This document shows positions 1-11,000 of a stretch of 64,000 nt of DNA, in pieces. The translations under genes were made by a program, and so were the position numbers. Within the stretch, counting starts at the first letter, position 1. Every line of letters starts with the position of its first letter. The notes beneath the pieces are model-generated. The model had not been told where the DNA came from. It saw only the letters and a program-made list of their open reading frames with translations, and searched no databases. The stretch is from Labia minor (Eukaryota > Arthropoda > Insecta > Dermaptera > Spongiphoridae): the NCBI GenBank assembly GCA_963082975.1, contig OY720346.1, positions 46,787,296-46,851,295 on the forward strand. Reading direction: 5' to 3'.

Positions 1-1213
1 TCATGGTTGAATCCAACTGTTTTCCAAATTTCAAAAAGTTTTGTCATATAATTAGTAACTTCTGTATTTAATTCAGTACTGAAAAGAAATGATTTATTAT
101 TATTATTGTATATTTTGAAAAATAACTATATAATTTAATGTCATTTATAGAAAGAACTTAAAAAATTTTTAGTATATGAAAAAAAAATTTCTTAGAAAAA
201 GAGAATGTTAGAAAAATTGCTAAAAATTGTATCAGTTGAATGTTAAAAGTTTTAATTAATTATTTAATCCAAATAAATAAAAATAAAATAGTCATTTAAA
301 ACATTTTGTATATAATATATAATTAACTCTAGAATAAAAAAAATTAAGTCAAAAAATTTGAATAAATACTTACATGTGTTGTTTACATTCTTTTTTGGAG
401 ATCTCCATTTTAATTTCTTCCAGATTTGTTTTTAAGATATAAAATAATTTCAATTTATTGTGTCAATAGAATAAAATGCTTAAAAATTCAAAATTACCAA
501 ACGGTTTTTTCGTATCAACAACTTTTATATTTAATTCAAATTCAAATGAGAATTAGTGCTGCCCTCGTCTATAACTCAAAGTTTCTCTCGTTACTCTCCG
601 TGTAATTTCGTTAACGAAAGGTAGGTACTAAATTTAAAAAGAAATTTTGATAATAAAATCCTAAGAAATATATATTTATTTATTTCCAAAATAAATTAGA
701 AAAACACATTGTTTTGTCGAATTTTTTTTATATTTTATCTATTTTTAATTTGCAATAAATTTAAAAATTAAGTTATTTTATTAAAAATTCCCAAGAAATC
801 TATATTAATTAATTTCAAAATAATTAAATTATTTTATAACAAAAATACTTGAGAAATTTATAACTATTTTATTATGAAAATTCTCAAATATTAATATATT
901 TATTAAATCTTTATTTTCAAATCAATTAAATAATAACAAATGTTTAAAACATTATAAATTTTAAAATTTAATGTAAATTAGAATAATTATATTAAGTAAT
1001 TATAAAAATGAATTTTCACTTTTAATGAAAATTATTTAATTAGATATTGTAAATTAAAATTACTTAAATTTTTCTCAACATTTTATTTTATAAATAAATA
1101 AATATTTATAAGTATATTTGATATTTTCTAAAATAAAATAATTAAATAAATTTATTATTTATTAAACAACTTATATTTATATAAACACTATTAAATTTTA
1201 ATCTTCACTTATA
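1..1213. other. AT-rich stretch without a recognisable gene
   Basis: Simple AT-rich sequence with short A and T runs. No long open frame is present. A slightly GC-raised patch lies at about 546-632 but shows no coding or repeat signature that I recognise. Confidence 0.6.
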
Positions 1214-1841
1214 TTTTTACTATCTCGCCAGAGATAGTATTGCGATCACGAAAATTTTCGATGTTGAGATTTTGATGTTTTTATACGTTTTGAAGGTTCC
1301 TGAATCATTTTCACTAAGGTTGAGAAAAATGTCTGTCTGTGTGTGTGTGTGTGTATGTGTGTGTGTGTATGTGTGTATGTATGTAGGCAAGATTACGCAA
1401 AAACGGTTTGAGCTAGAATGATGAAATTTGGTACATGGACATTATTCAAAATTCATAGTTTTCTATCAACTTTTGAGAAATGTAGCTCAACCGGAAGAGG
1501 GTCATTACCTACAACGTTTTGATTTTTTTTCCTCTAAAGTGACCGTAAAAATAAAGATATATGTTTGATAATTTTTCACATGATTAATAATTGTATAAAA
1601 CTGCTATATATAGAATTTCAGCTTGATTGAATCACTGAAAGTACCAGAATTAATTTTTTAACACTGCAAATCTCACGCGCCAACACGTGCCATGGTGCCA
1701 TCAATAAAAAACCAAACATGCGCTGGTTTAATATTTATTATTTATAATTTATAATTAATTAAATTTAATTTAAAAATAATATATTATGTTATTTAATCCA
1801 ATTCAAATTGCGAGATAGTCGAGTGGAGACACTCCAGCTAA
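1214..1841 (+). mobile_element. Helentron-like non-autonomous element, family A, copy 1 (full length)
   Basis: The left end carries ACTATCTCGCCAGAGATAGT, itself a hairpin with GCCA as loop. A conserved block follows, then a (TG)n/(TATG)n microsatellite at about 1333-1384, then a core containing GATGAAATTTGGTACATGG and CAACCGGAAGAGGGTCATT. The right end holds the inverted subterminal motif GCGAGATAGT (about 1810-1819), then the hairpin GAGTGGAGACACTC (1821-1834), then CAGCTAAT. This order of subterminal motif, block, microsatellite, core, inverted motif and 3' hairpin is the known plan of Helentron-associated (DINE-1/HINE) elements, which code for nothing and depend on a Rep/helicase partner. 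The layout is seen directly; the Helentron assignment is inferred. No coding capacity is present. Confidence 0.75.
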
Positions 1842-2499
1842 TTTAAATTATTGTTCCACCGTGTTCTTAATCTACCCTTCGGCTCGTTGCTTGTCCGAAT
1901 CAATTTCCCCCTTAACATTAATAATTTATTTATAAAAAATCTTTTATATAATAATAGTTTATGATTTGAAAGTTTTATATTTGATATAAAAGAATAGGCT
2001 TACTTAAATATACATTTGTTGCATAAATTATATGTTTATGCTAATAAATTTCATAACTTAACCAATATATTTTGTTATATAAACATTCTTCCCTTAAGAT
2101 AACTAAATTTATTTTAAATGAATTTTTGTAAAAGAAATATCACTCGAGTACTAAAATAGAACTTTGGCACAGATATCAATTAAAAATAAATAAATTAAAG
2201 GTATCATTATTTATATTTACTAGAAATAAATATTATATTATTACTTAAATACGAAATTACACATTCTGATAAATTAAAAAAAAAAAATTATTAGTATTTT
2301 CCTAAAGAAATTCGTTATGAATTGGAACTTTAGTGGAATCGTTTTTAAGAATCAATAAGCGGGAGTGTCCTCCCCTAGACTTTCCCGCATATAAATAGGT
2401 ATAAAGAGTTGTGAATGAATATTTAGAATGTGTAAACTTGGTATTGATAAAGAGCCAGTTCGTATTAGTTTATTGGTGTCAAATTTGATATTTGGTAAC

Positions 2500-2500
<1 letters not shown>

Positions 2501-2541
<41 letters not shown>
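2501..2541. repeat. (TA)n microsatellite
   Basis: An uninterrupted TA dinucleotide run within family B copy 1. It is absent from the second copy at 55.5 kb, so it or its flank changed after the copies separated. Confidence 0.9.
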
Positions 2542-2546
<5 letters not shown>

Positions 2547-3360
2547 AAAGTGCTACTTCCGGTTAACTGATATTTTAAATGTAAAAAAAAACAGATATGG
2601 ATATAATATAAATATTTTTAATTTTATTTTATTTATAATATATAAGGGCTGGCTGTGACGTCATGAAGTGCTGGGTGACGTCATATAATTTTAAATTAAG
2701 AAAAAACTAATGAAGATGATTTTTCTCGAGGATAAAACCAATACAAAGTGCATAACATGTGGAGATATGTAATCCTTCACTTCCTCTCTTCGATCGGCAA
2801 TACTAGCACTTCCGGTTTCCGGATTTGCACCAAAAGTTGATCAATTCATCATACTGATGCATTAAGTAAATATACCAAATTTCATCAAAATCCGTTGAGC
2901 CGTTCAAGCTGTACACATCTATACGGACGGACGGACAGACATCATGCTAAAAATACTTTTTTCTGTTAAGAAAATGCATGATTCGTGGAGATATGTACCT
3001 AAAAATATCCATAGGTGAAATTTGGTGTGAAAACAATACCTCCCTTACTATCGTCGGTCGGTAAAAAAGAAACGCTACTTGTATAGGTAAAATGTCACTT
3101 CCGGTAGACAGATCATGATGAAATTTGGTATCTAAATTTTTTTCATATTTTTAAATCTATATACAAAATATGAAGCAAATATCTCGAAGCAAACTGGTAC
3201 TTTACTTGAAAGGTAAACGCAACCAGTGTAGGTAAAGTACCACTTCCGGTTAACCGATTTTGACGAAATTTTGATAGAAATCTACAAACTGTGAATAATA
3301 TCGGTGTACCAAATTTCGAAGTCCTAGCTTGATTAGTTTTTGAGTAAATTTGCTTACAGA

Positions 3361-3362
3361 CA

Positions 3363-3393
<31 letters not shown>

Positions 3394-3431
3394 CATACAT
3401 ACATACATACATACATACATACACACACACA
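3361..3431. repeat. (CATA)n / (CA)n microsatellite
   Basis: Tandem CATA units passing into CACACACA. It is the built-in microsatellite of the family B element and also occurs, shorter, in copy 2 at about 56405-56460. Confidence 0.9.
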
Positions 3432-3879
3432 GACATAATTCGAAAAATGGTATTTTCCGACTCAGGGAGGTCTAAAACGTCAAGATCTATCGAAATCTCG
3501 AAGTCGAAATTTTTGACGATTCCAATACTTCCCTTATACGAAGTATGCGGGAAAGTAAAAAAAAGTAGAATTTCCAATTTCAATTTAAATACATAAAATC
3601 TCTTAGAAATTTTTAAAATAGAAATTCTAAATATTCACTAAAAATATAAATATAATATTATACAGTAACGTACAGTTTTTTAAAAGCAAAACAAAGAAGA
3701 AAAATTAGATAATTTTTAAATTAATATAAAACACACACAATTTAGGGAAGGAAAATAATTTATTATCTCTGATGAACCAATTGAGTTTAATAAACAATGA
3801 ATAAAAATGTCCGAATTGCTAAGGCCAATAATAAATAAATAATAAATAATAATTATCGTTGAAAAAATCGAGATATAAA

Positions 3880-4139
3880 CAGTGATGTATTGGTAAAATA
3901 AGAAGTAAGGGAACGCATAGTGGGAGCAAAAAAAAACTCCTATTTTTAGCAAACTATTTTTTTCGATATAAGTTTTTATTTTTTCTTATTCTTACCATAT
4001 AAAATATTTACGAACACAAAAAAAGAAATCCTAACAATAGATTTAAGTGGGAGTTATCGGGACATGACAAAGTACTGGAACGCGTATCGTACCGGTTCTG
4101 AAAAAAGGTAAGGGAACGTCCCCTCCCAATACACCAATG
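3880..4139. mobile_element. hAT-type MITE (260 bp)
   Basis: The left end reads CAGTGATGTATTGG; the reverse complement of the right end reads CATTGGTGTATTGG, giving terminal inverted repeats of about 14 bp with two mismatches. The flanks are GATATAAA (3872-3879) and GATACAAA (4140-4147), an 8-bp target duplication with one mismatch, as expected for hAT transposition. Subterminal TAAGGGAACG also recurs near both ends. It is non-coding, so it would need a transposase supplied elsewhere. Confidence 0.72.
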
Positions 4140-4294
4140 GATACAAAACAGGGTAAGTTATTTTAAGGTTTTTTCAAATTTTTATTTTTATTTGTGCTAA
4201 TTTTCAGGATAGACCTTTTTGAGAGATCTCTAATAAAAAATAAAATTTACTACTGGGCCCCAGTCAGCCCCAGTGTACCCGAAATTTATAGAAA

Positions 4295-4892
4295 TTAGCT
4301 GGAGTATCTCCACTCGACTATCTCGCAATTTGAATTAGATTAAATAACATAATATATTATGTTAAAATTAAATGTAATTAATTATAAATTATAAATTACA
4401 ATCAATAAATAATATTTATTAAACCAGTGCATGTTTGGCTCTTTGTTGATGGCACCACGTCACGTGTTGGCGCGTGTTAAAAAAATAATTCTGGTACTTT
4501 CATCAATGGGCACCACTGCTGAAATTCTATATATAGCAGTTTTATACAATTTTTAATCATGTGAAAAATTATCAAACATATATCTTTATTTTTACGGTCA
4601 CTTTAGAGGAAAAAAATTGAAAACGTGGTAGATAATGACCCTCTTCCGAAAGAGCTACATTTCTCAAAAGTTGATAGAAAACTACGAATTTTGCACGTGT
4701 ACCAAATTTCATTATTCTAGCTCAAACCGTTTTTGCGTAATCTAATCTACATACACATACACACACAGAGAGAGAGACAGACATTTTTCTAAACCTTAGT
4801 GAAAATGATTCAGGAACTTCAAAACGTATAAAAACCTCAAAATCTCAAATCGAAATCGAAATCGCAATACTATCTCTGGCAAGTAGTAAAAA
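4295..4892 (-). mobile_element. Helentron-like element, family A, copy 2 (full length, inverted)
   Basis: Same family as 1214-1841 in the opposite orientation. It begins with the 3' signature (ATTAGCTGGAG, terminal hairpin, CGACTATCTCGCAATTTG) and ends with the 5' signature (GCCAGAGATAGTATTGCGAT read on the minus strand). The microsatellite is short here (about 4750-4782, CA and GA units). Several substitutions relative to copy 1 suggest an older insertion. Confidence 0.75.
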
Positions 4893-7086
4893 TTGAAACG
4901 ATATTCTTATGTATATTACAAAAAAGTGACTCCATAAATTTCTCTCTACTGTAGGTTATATGTTATTGGTAAATGAAAATTGAATCATGACGCTTCTTAA
5001 GTGAAGGATTTTTGATTAAAATAAATTAGTATATCATTATTTAAAAATTATATACAACTCCATACTTTTCATAGTTATGTAATTTTTCATATTTTTTTCA
5101 ATTATTTTCTTGAAAGAACCTCTAATAAATAAATAAAAACACATTAGAGCACAATAAGTGTTTTAGAACACACCAGTAGATCCTAGTGATTTTATATTAA
5201 TTATTTTGAGTCGATTTTTCATAAAATTTTAATTATATACTCATATATATATATTTACATTTAGTTAATTTTAAATCCAAATATGGATCAAATTAATACA
5301 TCATATTGTGTATCTAAAATTATATACATATAAGTAACTATAAGTGTTTTAGAACACACATGTAGATAAAAAAACGAAAAAAATCATTACATATAATAAC
5401 TTAAAAGATCATATTTTCATATTAAGATGACTGTTTATGCAATTCATATTTTTATTTAGATTTAGAAAAAAATTCCATTCAGTCAATCTTAAAATAGTAT
5501 TTTTATAATATATTTAGAGAGAGAGAGAAAGGGAGATCACTTGTGAATATTAAAATAATTGATATAAAAAAACCATAAATATTTGTATTGAAATTATAAA
5601 ATTAAAATTGATCAATATTATCTTAATATTATTAATTTAGAATATTAGCTTCATATAAGAAAATTTATGGATAAATTATATACTATCTATACCCGCATGT
5701 TACTACTTGTTAGATTAAAGTGTTTTTCATTTTATTTTAGGTATAAACTATTTCATGATTCACAAAATCTATTTAATGGTTATTAAAAAAATAGATAAAT
5801 ATTATATTAAAGTTTTTCTTCTTATTTGGCCTCCTTCCCCCTCTCTCTTTTTTCATATTACACTACTATTTAAATTTTAATAAATAAATGTGGTGCTGCC
5901 TCTTCCTGTTTTTTTTAATATTATATAAGTAATGTTATATAAATATAATGAATCTAAATAATTAAATTATAACTACTAGTAAAAGATAATTTAGAATATT
6001 AAAATAATAAAATTTTTAATTCACATTTGTCCAAATATTGTATGTATATTTAATATAATTGAAACTATAATTTTATTTTTTAATTATCTAATATAGATTG
6101 ATATCTCCTCAACAACGAATTTTATATAATTTTTCTTTAATCGTACTTAAATTCATTTGGAAAGAGGAATAAGAGAAAAGAGATTAGGCGAGTTATTTTT
6201 TTAATTTTGTTTTAAACCAGTTATATAATATTTCAATTAAATCTATCTAATCTTATTATGCGAGCTATAATTGAATATTTGAAGTTTAAAGTGAATAATA
6301 TATGTATTTGATTTATAGAAAAGGACTCTTTTTTTTTAATTCTAAGCGGAAAAAATAACTTGTCTGATCAAAATGATTTTTATTATTTTTTCCTTAATTT
6401 AAGTAATTAATAACAATTAATTATTCATAGGTATTAAGATTAAACATTAAAATGATTCAATTAAAAATAAGTCAAGTGGTTATTAACAATAAATTGTAAT
6501 GATTTTTTCTAATTTAAATATATTTTATGAATAATAGTTTTATATTAATGTTTTTTAGATATTATATTTTTTTATTGAATAAATTTGTATTATGATATAT
6601 TGTAAAATTTGAGTATATGTCTATATAATCCATAGTATTTAATAATAATTTTAAATTTGTAAGATAATTAAGAATTATTATTAAATTCTTCTATTATTTT
6701 TAAGTGGAACAAAATGTAAATGAGATTATTCATCAAAATAGTAAACAAATCTCTCTTCTGAGATTCTTAATCTTCTCTAGAAAATTGATTTAATTTAATT
6801 TAATTTAAAAAAATTGTAATACTGAATTTTAGGAAGATTGCTTTTAAATGCAACATACTATACAAAAATGAGCTGTGGCCAGGCACATAACCGACCGACG
6901 ATTTGAAATAAATTAATTCCCAAACATTATATAATACATATATATAAATATACAAAGTATCAAAAAAAAAATTTTTTTTAAACTTGAATTAAAATGACTA
7001 AATTATATTATCTTGGTTTTTTTTATAGTTTAATTACTCAATTATTAATTATTACTACTATATTTGAAGTGAGAAATTTCCGACAA
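4893..7086. other. AT-rich stretch without a recognisable gene
   Basis: No coding signature was found. Short runs of (TA)n, a GAGAGAGAGA patch near 5516 and a CT-rich patch at about 5830-5850 are the only visible structure. A small GC-raised patch at 6870-6900 contains ACCGACCGACGAT, which may be a fragment of the family B GTCGGTCGG region. Confidence 0.55.
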
Positions 7087-7104
7087 TGAATATAAAACTA
7101 ATAT

Positions 7105-7354
7105 TTGATATACACCAAAAGTTGATGAATTCATGCTACTGATACATTAAGTAAATATATCAAATTTTATCAAAATCCGTTCACGTCTATCGGACACACA
7201 ATGGACAGACGGACGGATAGGCAGACGGAAGGACGGACAGACATCATGCAAAAAATACTGTTTGCTGTTAATAAAATGCATGATTCGTGGAGAAATGTAA
7301 AAATCTCCAAAGGTGAAAACAATATTTTCCATTCCTATCGTCGGTCGGTAAAAA
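7105..7354 (-). mobile_element. Family B Helentron-like fragment
   Basis: Matches the middle of the family B element at about 2830-3065. It shares CACCAAAAGTTGAT, the TAAGTAAATAT(A/T)CAAATTT(C/T)ATCAAAATCCG block, the GGACGGACAGACATCATGC microsatellite, ATGCATGATTCGTGGAGA and TATCGTCGGTCGGTAAAAA. Both ends of the full element are missing. Open frames on both strands here come from the GGAC array and are not genes. Confidence 0.65.
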
Positions 7355-7654
7355 TTATTACTAATATTATTAGTATTGTATTAAGAAGTATCAGTATTCC
7401 AGTCAATAAACGTATCATTGCAAGATGGTACCAATATCTCATATTAATGAAAAATTTTGATATATAAAAAATTATTAAATATTAAATAAAAATAAAATTT
7501 AAAATTTAAAATATTAAATAATTATTGATTCAAAATATAATTTAAAAAACCAATTGGTCATCAGATAGTAGTTATATTATCTATACATCTAAAAATATTA
7601 GAAATATTTTAATTCAGAATGATTATTATAAATTATAATTTATAACCTATCTTC

Positions 7655-7961
7655 TTTAGATGGAATCTCTTCTATGATTTGTCGATTTTGTAGCTCATCT
7701 CTCTCGCTTGGCTGTATAAATGTGAGGGGCTGTATGAGTGAGTTTAGTGATGGAGTGGAGGGGTTCATGAGAGTGAGGGAGGAGGGGAGGTTGGAGGGGA
7801 AAGCCGGCAGCTCACACGCTTGACGATTGCCGGCCGGCAGTCGGCTTTCGACCTCACAGGAGGTGATACTCATCTACACTTCCTATTCATTCTTTTTTTT
7901 TCGATAACCAGTGAATGATTAGCCATGCTTGTCAATAAAAACTAAGTGAATTTGATTATTT
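7655..7961 (+). promoter_or_regulatory. Probable promoter and 5' UTR of the Ig-domain receptor gene
   Basis: A strongly GC-raised island directly upstream of the exon 1 start codon. It contains a TATAAAT box-like motif at 7715-7721, a GA/GGAGG-rich purine stretch at about 7745-7800, and a perfect 12-bp palindrome TGCCGGCCGGCA at 7828-7839. The transcription start is not visible; if the TATA-like motif is used it would fall about 30 bp downstream, near 7745. Position and base composition support the call; the promoter elements themselves are inferred. The minus-strand open frame across this region is probably chance. Confidence 0.5.
7925..7945 (+). other. Short upstream ORF (6 codons) before the receptor start
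   Basis: ATG CTT GTC AAT AAA AAC TAA ends 16 bases before the receptor ATG and is in a different frame. If this part of the leader is transcribed, it could reduce initiation at the main start. Only the sequence supports it. Confidence 0.35.
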
Positions 7962-8019
7962 ATGCTTCTCGCAATGTGGCTACTTGGAATTGGAATCATT
8001 TTCTTCACCATCACACAGG
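7962..8019 (+). CDS. Exon 1 of a PTK7/off-track-like Ig receptor: signal peptide
   Basis: The exon encodes MLLAMWLLGIGIIFFTITQ plus the first base of a split codon, then a consensus donor (CACAGG|GTGAGT). A short N-terminus, a hydrophobic core of about 15 residues and a polar Gln at the end make a typical secretory signal peptide. The exon ends in phase 1 and joins exon 2 (phase-1 start) to give ...ITQ-V-FGEEG..., placing the likely signal cleavage close to the splice junction. I chose the ATG at 7962 because it leads into the signal peptide; a second in-frame Met follows four codons later. The protein would enter the secretory pathway and, by family, sit in the plasma membrane. A gene split into a signal-peptide exon and Ig-domain exons is usual for this superfamily. 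Confidence 0.75.
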
Positions 8020-11000
8020 GTGAGTAACTACTAACCTTTCTACCACGTGCTGACAACGAAAGAGAAATGTCAATCCTTCTTATCAATCATCATGAATATT
8101 ATTTCTCAACAATATAAGAAATCATCCATTTTAATAAACATTGGATAAACATTCGTTCAAACATATTCATTTAATTTGGTTTTGTTTAATTTTTATTTTT
8201 AATTTAACTATTTTATATTTAATTATGTTTTAACGTAATATGTAATCAGTATACTACCTTGTTAATAATTAATATTAATTATTTAATTAATTAATTTGTT
8301 TTTTATATAAAAAAAAATATACATTGTATATTGAATTGAAATTTATGCTAAACTAATAAATTCATATCTATATATATTATAGATATATATAGATAGATAG
8401 ATAGATAATTTGATATTTATATAAACATACATTTAATCATAATAATATATTGATATTAAATAATATAATAACTAATAATAATTTCATTAATTATTATAAA
8501 ATATTATTATTTTAAATATTTTTGTTTTAATCCATCACACATTTAATAGTATTTTTCATTTTCTTTTAAATTTTTATTTATTAGAAAGCCACACACTGGA
8601 ATGTACGTATATATTATGTTTTAATGGATTTACCGCTTAACTTTTTTCGATCAACCCCTCGCACACCCGACTTTAATCTGAAAAAGGGTAGACCAGGTGC
8701 CCTATGTCTCTGAGTCATTCATATTGTGAAAACCCATGTGGAATAGGATCGATGTATGCCACTTTTATCATATAATAATAATAACTAATATCTTTACAAT
8801 ATATATACGATATAAATATATTCTATTTAAATAACGAAACTCACAGAATTTAAATATTTGAAACTGACTATTCGTCATTAGAAAATGTTTTTGAAAGATT
8901 TATTGTCAAATTTAATGAATCACTTTTAACAAAAGTTGCTATAAATATTTCAAATTAAATATAAAATAATTTAGAGTTTAAATTAAAGTGATCAAGAGCA
9001 AAAGGGTTTTGAGAAGTGACACCCTCCTCCTACCACAAAAATATAAAAAAACTAAAATTCCTACATCAAATTCAATTCTAAAATTCTATTTATATTATTA
9101 TACTTATATGAAAATAAATCATTTTTAAAGTTTCTCATAGTTAAAAAAAAATTAATTAATTATGGATCATTTGTGAAATTTAAAACAAATTGTTTAACTA
9201 AGATAATTTTACAAAAAAAATTATTGTTTAATTCATATATTATAGAAAAAATCATACAATTAACTAATTTAATGTAATTTTTTTCTGTAACTCACTTTCA
9301 TCTGATTCTCTCTCTCTTCTGTTCTATTCACAGCAACCTCATCCCTTCAATCACCATCCAATTTCTATCTTCTTCCAAATCCTACTCATCTTTATATCGT
9401 CTGTCTACCAGTCGTATGAATAAACTTTTCAAAAGCAAATTTATAATTCACGTCTACAACGAATGAATCCTTTTATTTATTTTAAGATAAACTATGCTTG
9501 GAGATGCATAGAGATAATGCGATTCATCTTTATTTAATCTGCGCCATTCCTCACAGTGATCTAATCTATTTTTCAGACAATAAATATTGAGAAGAATTTT
9601 AATTTCAAATACACTGATTCTATACTCTTTCTGTCATGTACTCGTTTTTATTCTTATCTTTTATATTATTTGTACCTAAGTGATTATATTTAAAAAAAAA
9701 TCCAACAATTTTTACTATTTTTTTTTATTAATTCTTATCTTTTTGATAATTTTATTTAAACTTTTGGTATTTATTCAGGAATTTATTATTTAGATGGATT
9801 TATTTTGTTTTGTTTTTTTTTATTTTTTTGTCTGTTCAGTTTTATTTATCTTACATACCTTCGAAAAGAAATTCCTTTTCTTGAATTCGTTTTAAATTCC
9901 AACATTCTACTATTTTTTTATATTTCATTAAGGGCTACGATAAATATAAGTTAACTGTTATATTAATTTATTGGTGTTTTAGTTTGATTTGTATATAGAT
10001 TGATTTTTTAATTAGAAGATGTGGAATATGGAATTTATTCTATTATCGAAGCGATATCTAAATTCGATAACTTAACTTTAAGCAAATATAAGAACATGGG
10101 AATTTGAATGATACATCCTATATAAATTCAGAACAGATCCACTCCCTGCTTTGATATGCCTGATATGATTGATATAATTAACAATTTTCAAAATATTAAT
10201 AATGATTTTATGTAAATCATCTAAGATAATAACAAATCACAATGAATGTAAAAAAAGAATCAAAAACTATTTCTCTTTTTTAGATAATATAATTATCAAA
10301 ACGATAAAATATTTCTCATTTCGTTGGACTTGATCGATTTAGTGTGATTGAGTGGCATGAGAGGTCTTCATTTCTTGCAGGACCGGAGCTCCCCCCACCT
10401 TATCTCTTGAATGTTATCTATATATTACTTCCAGAAGCATTTTTTTCAAAATAAAGTCAATAATTTATTTAATTTAATTATTAATATTATAATTAATTTT
10501 AATTATTTGACTTTTCTAAATAATAAGAAAAAAAAAATTGTAAAAAATTGAAATTTCAAAAGCAGCTGGTTACTCTTTTCGATGATATTGTTATATGCAA
10601 ATAATTTTTTATCTTTTTTTTCATAAAATGCATAAATAATAAATTTAATGTTTTTAGTATCCGGTTTGTTTAAAATATCAATATTTCCTTTAAAATTTTT
10701 CTTTTTCATTTCTTTTCTTTTCTTTTTTTTTTTTGTAAATAAAGAAATCTTGAATCGATCAGAAGATTATCTATCGTCTGTGCAGAATGGCCATAGGTAT
10801 AATAAGAAATGCAAATTTAATAGTAGGTATATGTGGTTAAATCGAAATGGCTTCGTGTAAAAAACGCCGTTATTCGCTACCACGATGATAATATTTTATA
10901 AATCTACCAACCTGTTATTTATATTCTAAAACCTACTAATTTATCTAAAAGTCCTTTATTATGGATAGATACCTTTTACTGAATTATAAATATAGATATT

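Larger units (their letters stand above)
2355..3560 (-). mobile_element. Helentron-like non-autonomous element, family B, copy 1
   Basis: Read on the minus strand, the 5' end is TTTTACTTTCCCGCATACTT (ending near 3560) and the 3' end is ATGCGGGAAAGT followed by a hairpin (GGGAG/CTCCC, 2361-2374) and CGCTTATT. The plan matches family A although the sequence is only distantly related. A (CATA)n/(CA)n microsatellite lies at 3361-3431 and a second GTCY-type array (ACGGACGGACGGACAGAC) at about 2922-2939. Four modules containing CTTCCGG occur inside (near 2553, 2810, 3093 and 3241). Two TGACGTCA palindromes lie at 2656 and 2676. A long (TA)n run at about 2501-2541 sits inside. Apparent open frames here are microsatellite artefacts. 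Confidence 0.72.

Noticed and set aside
3143-3583. 146-codon minus-strand open frame with YVCMYVCM repeats (and a similar one at 56185-56523)
   Set aside because: It is translation of the CATA microsatellite inside the family B elements; the two copies of the frame exist because the element is repeated.
7147-7873. Open frames at 7147-7332 (-), 7201-7467 (+) and 7640-7873 (-)
   Set aside because: The first two read through the GGAC array of a family B fragment. The third is antisense to the promoter/5' UTR and has a low-complexity Pro/Ser/Leu make-up.
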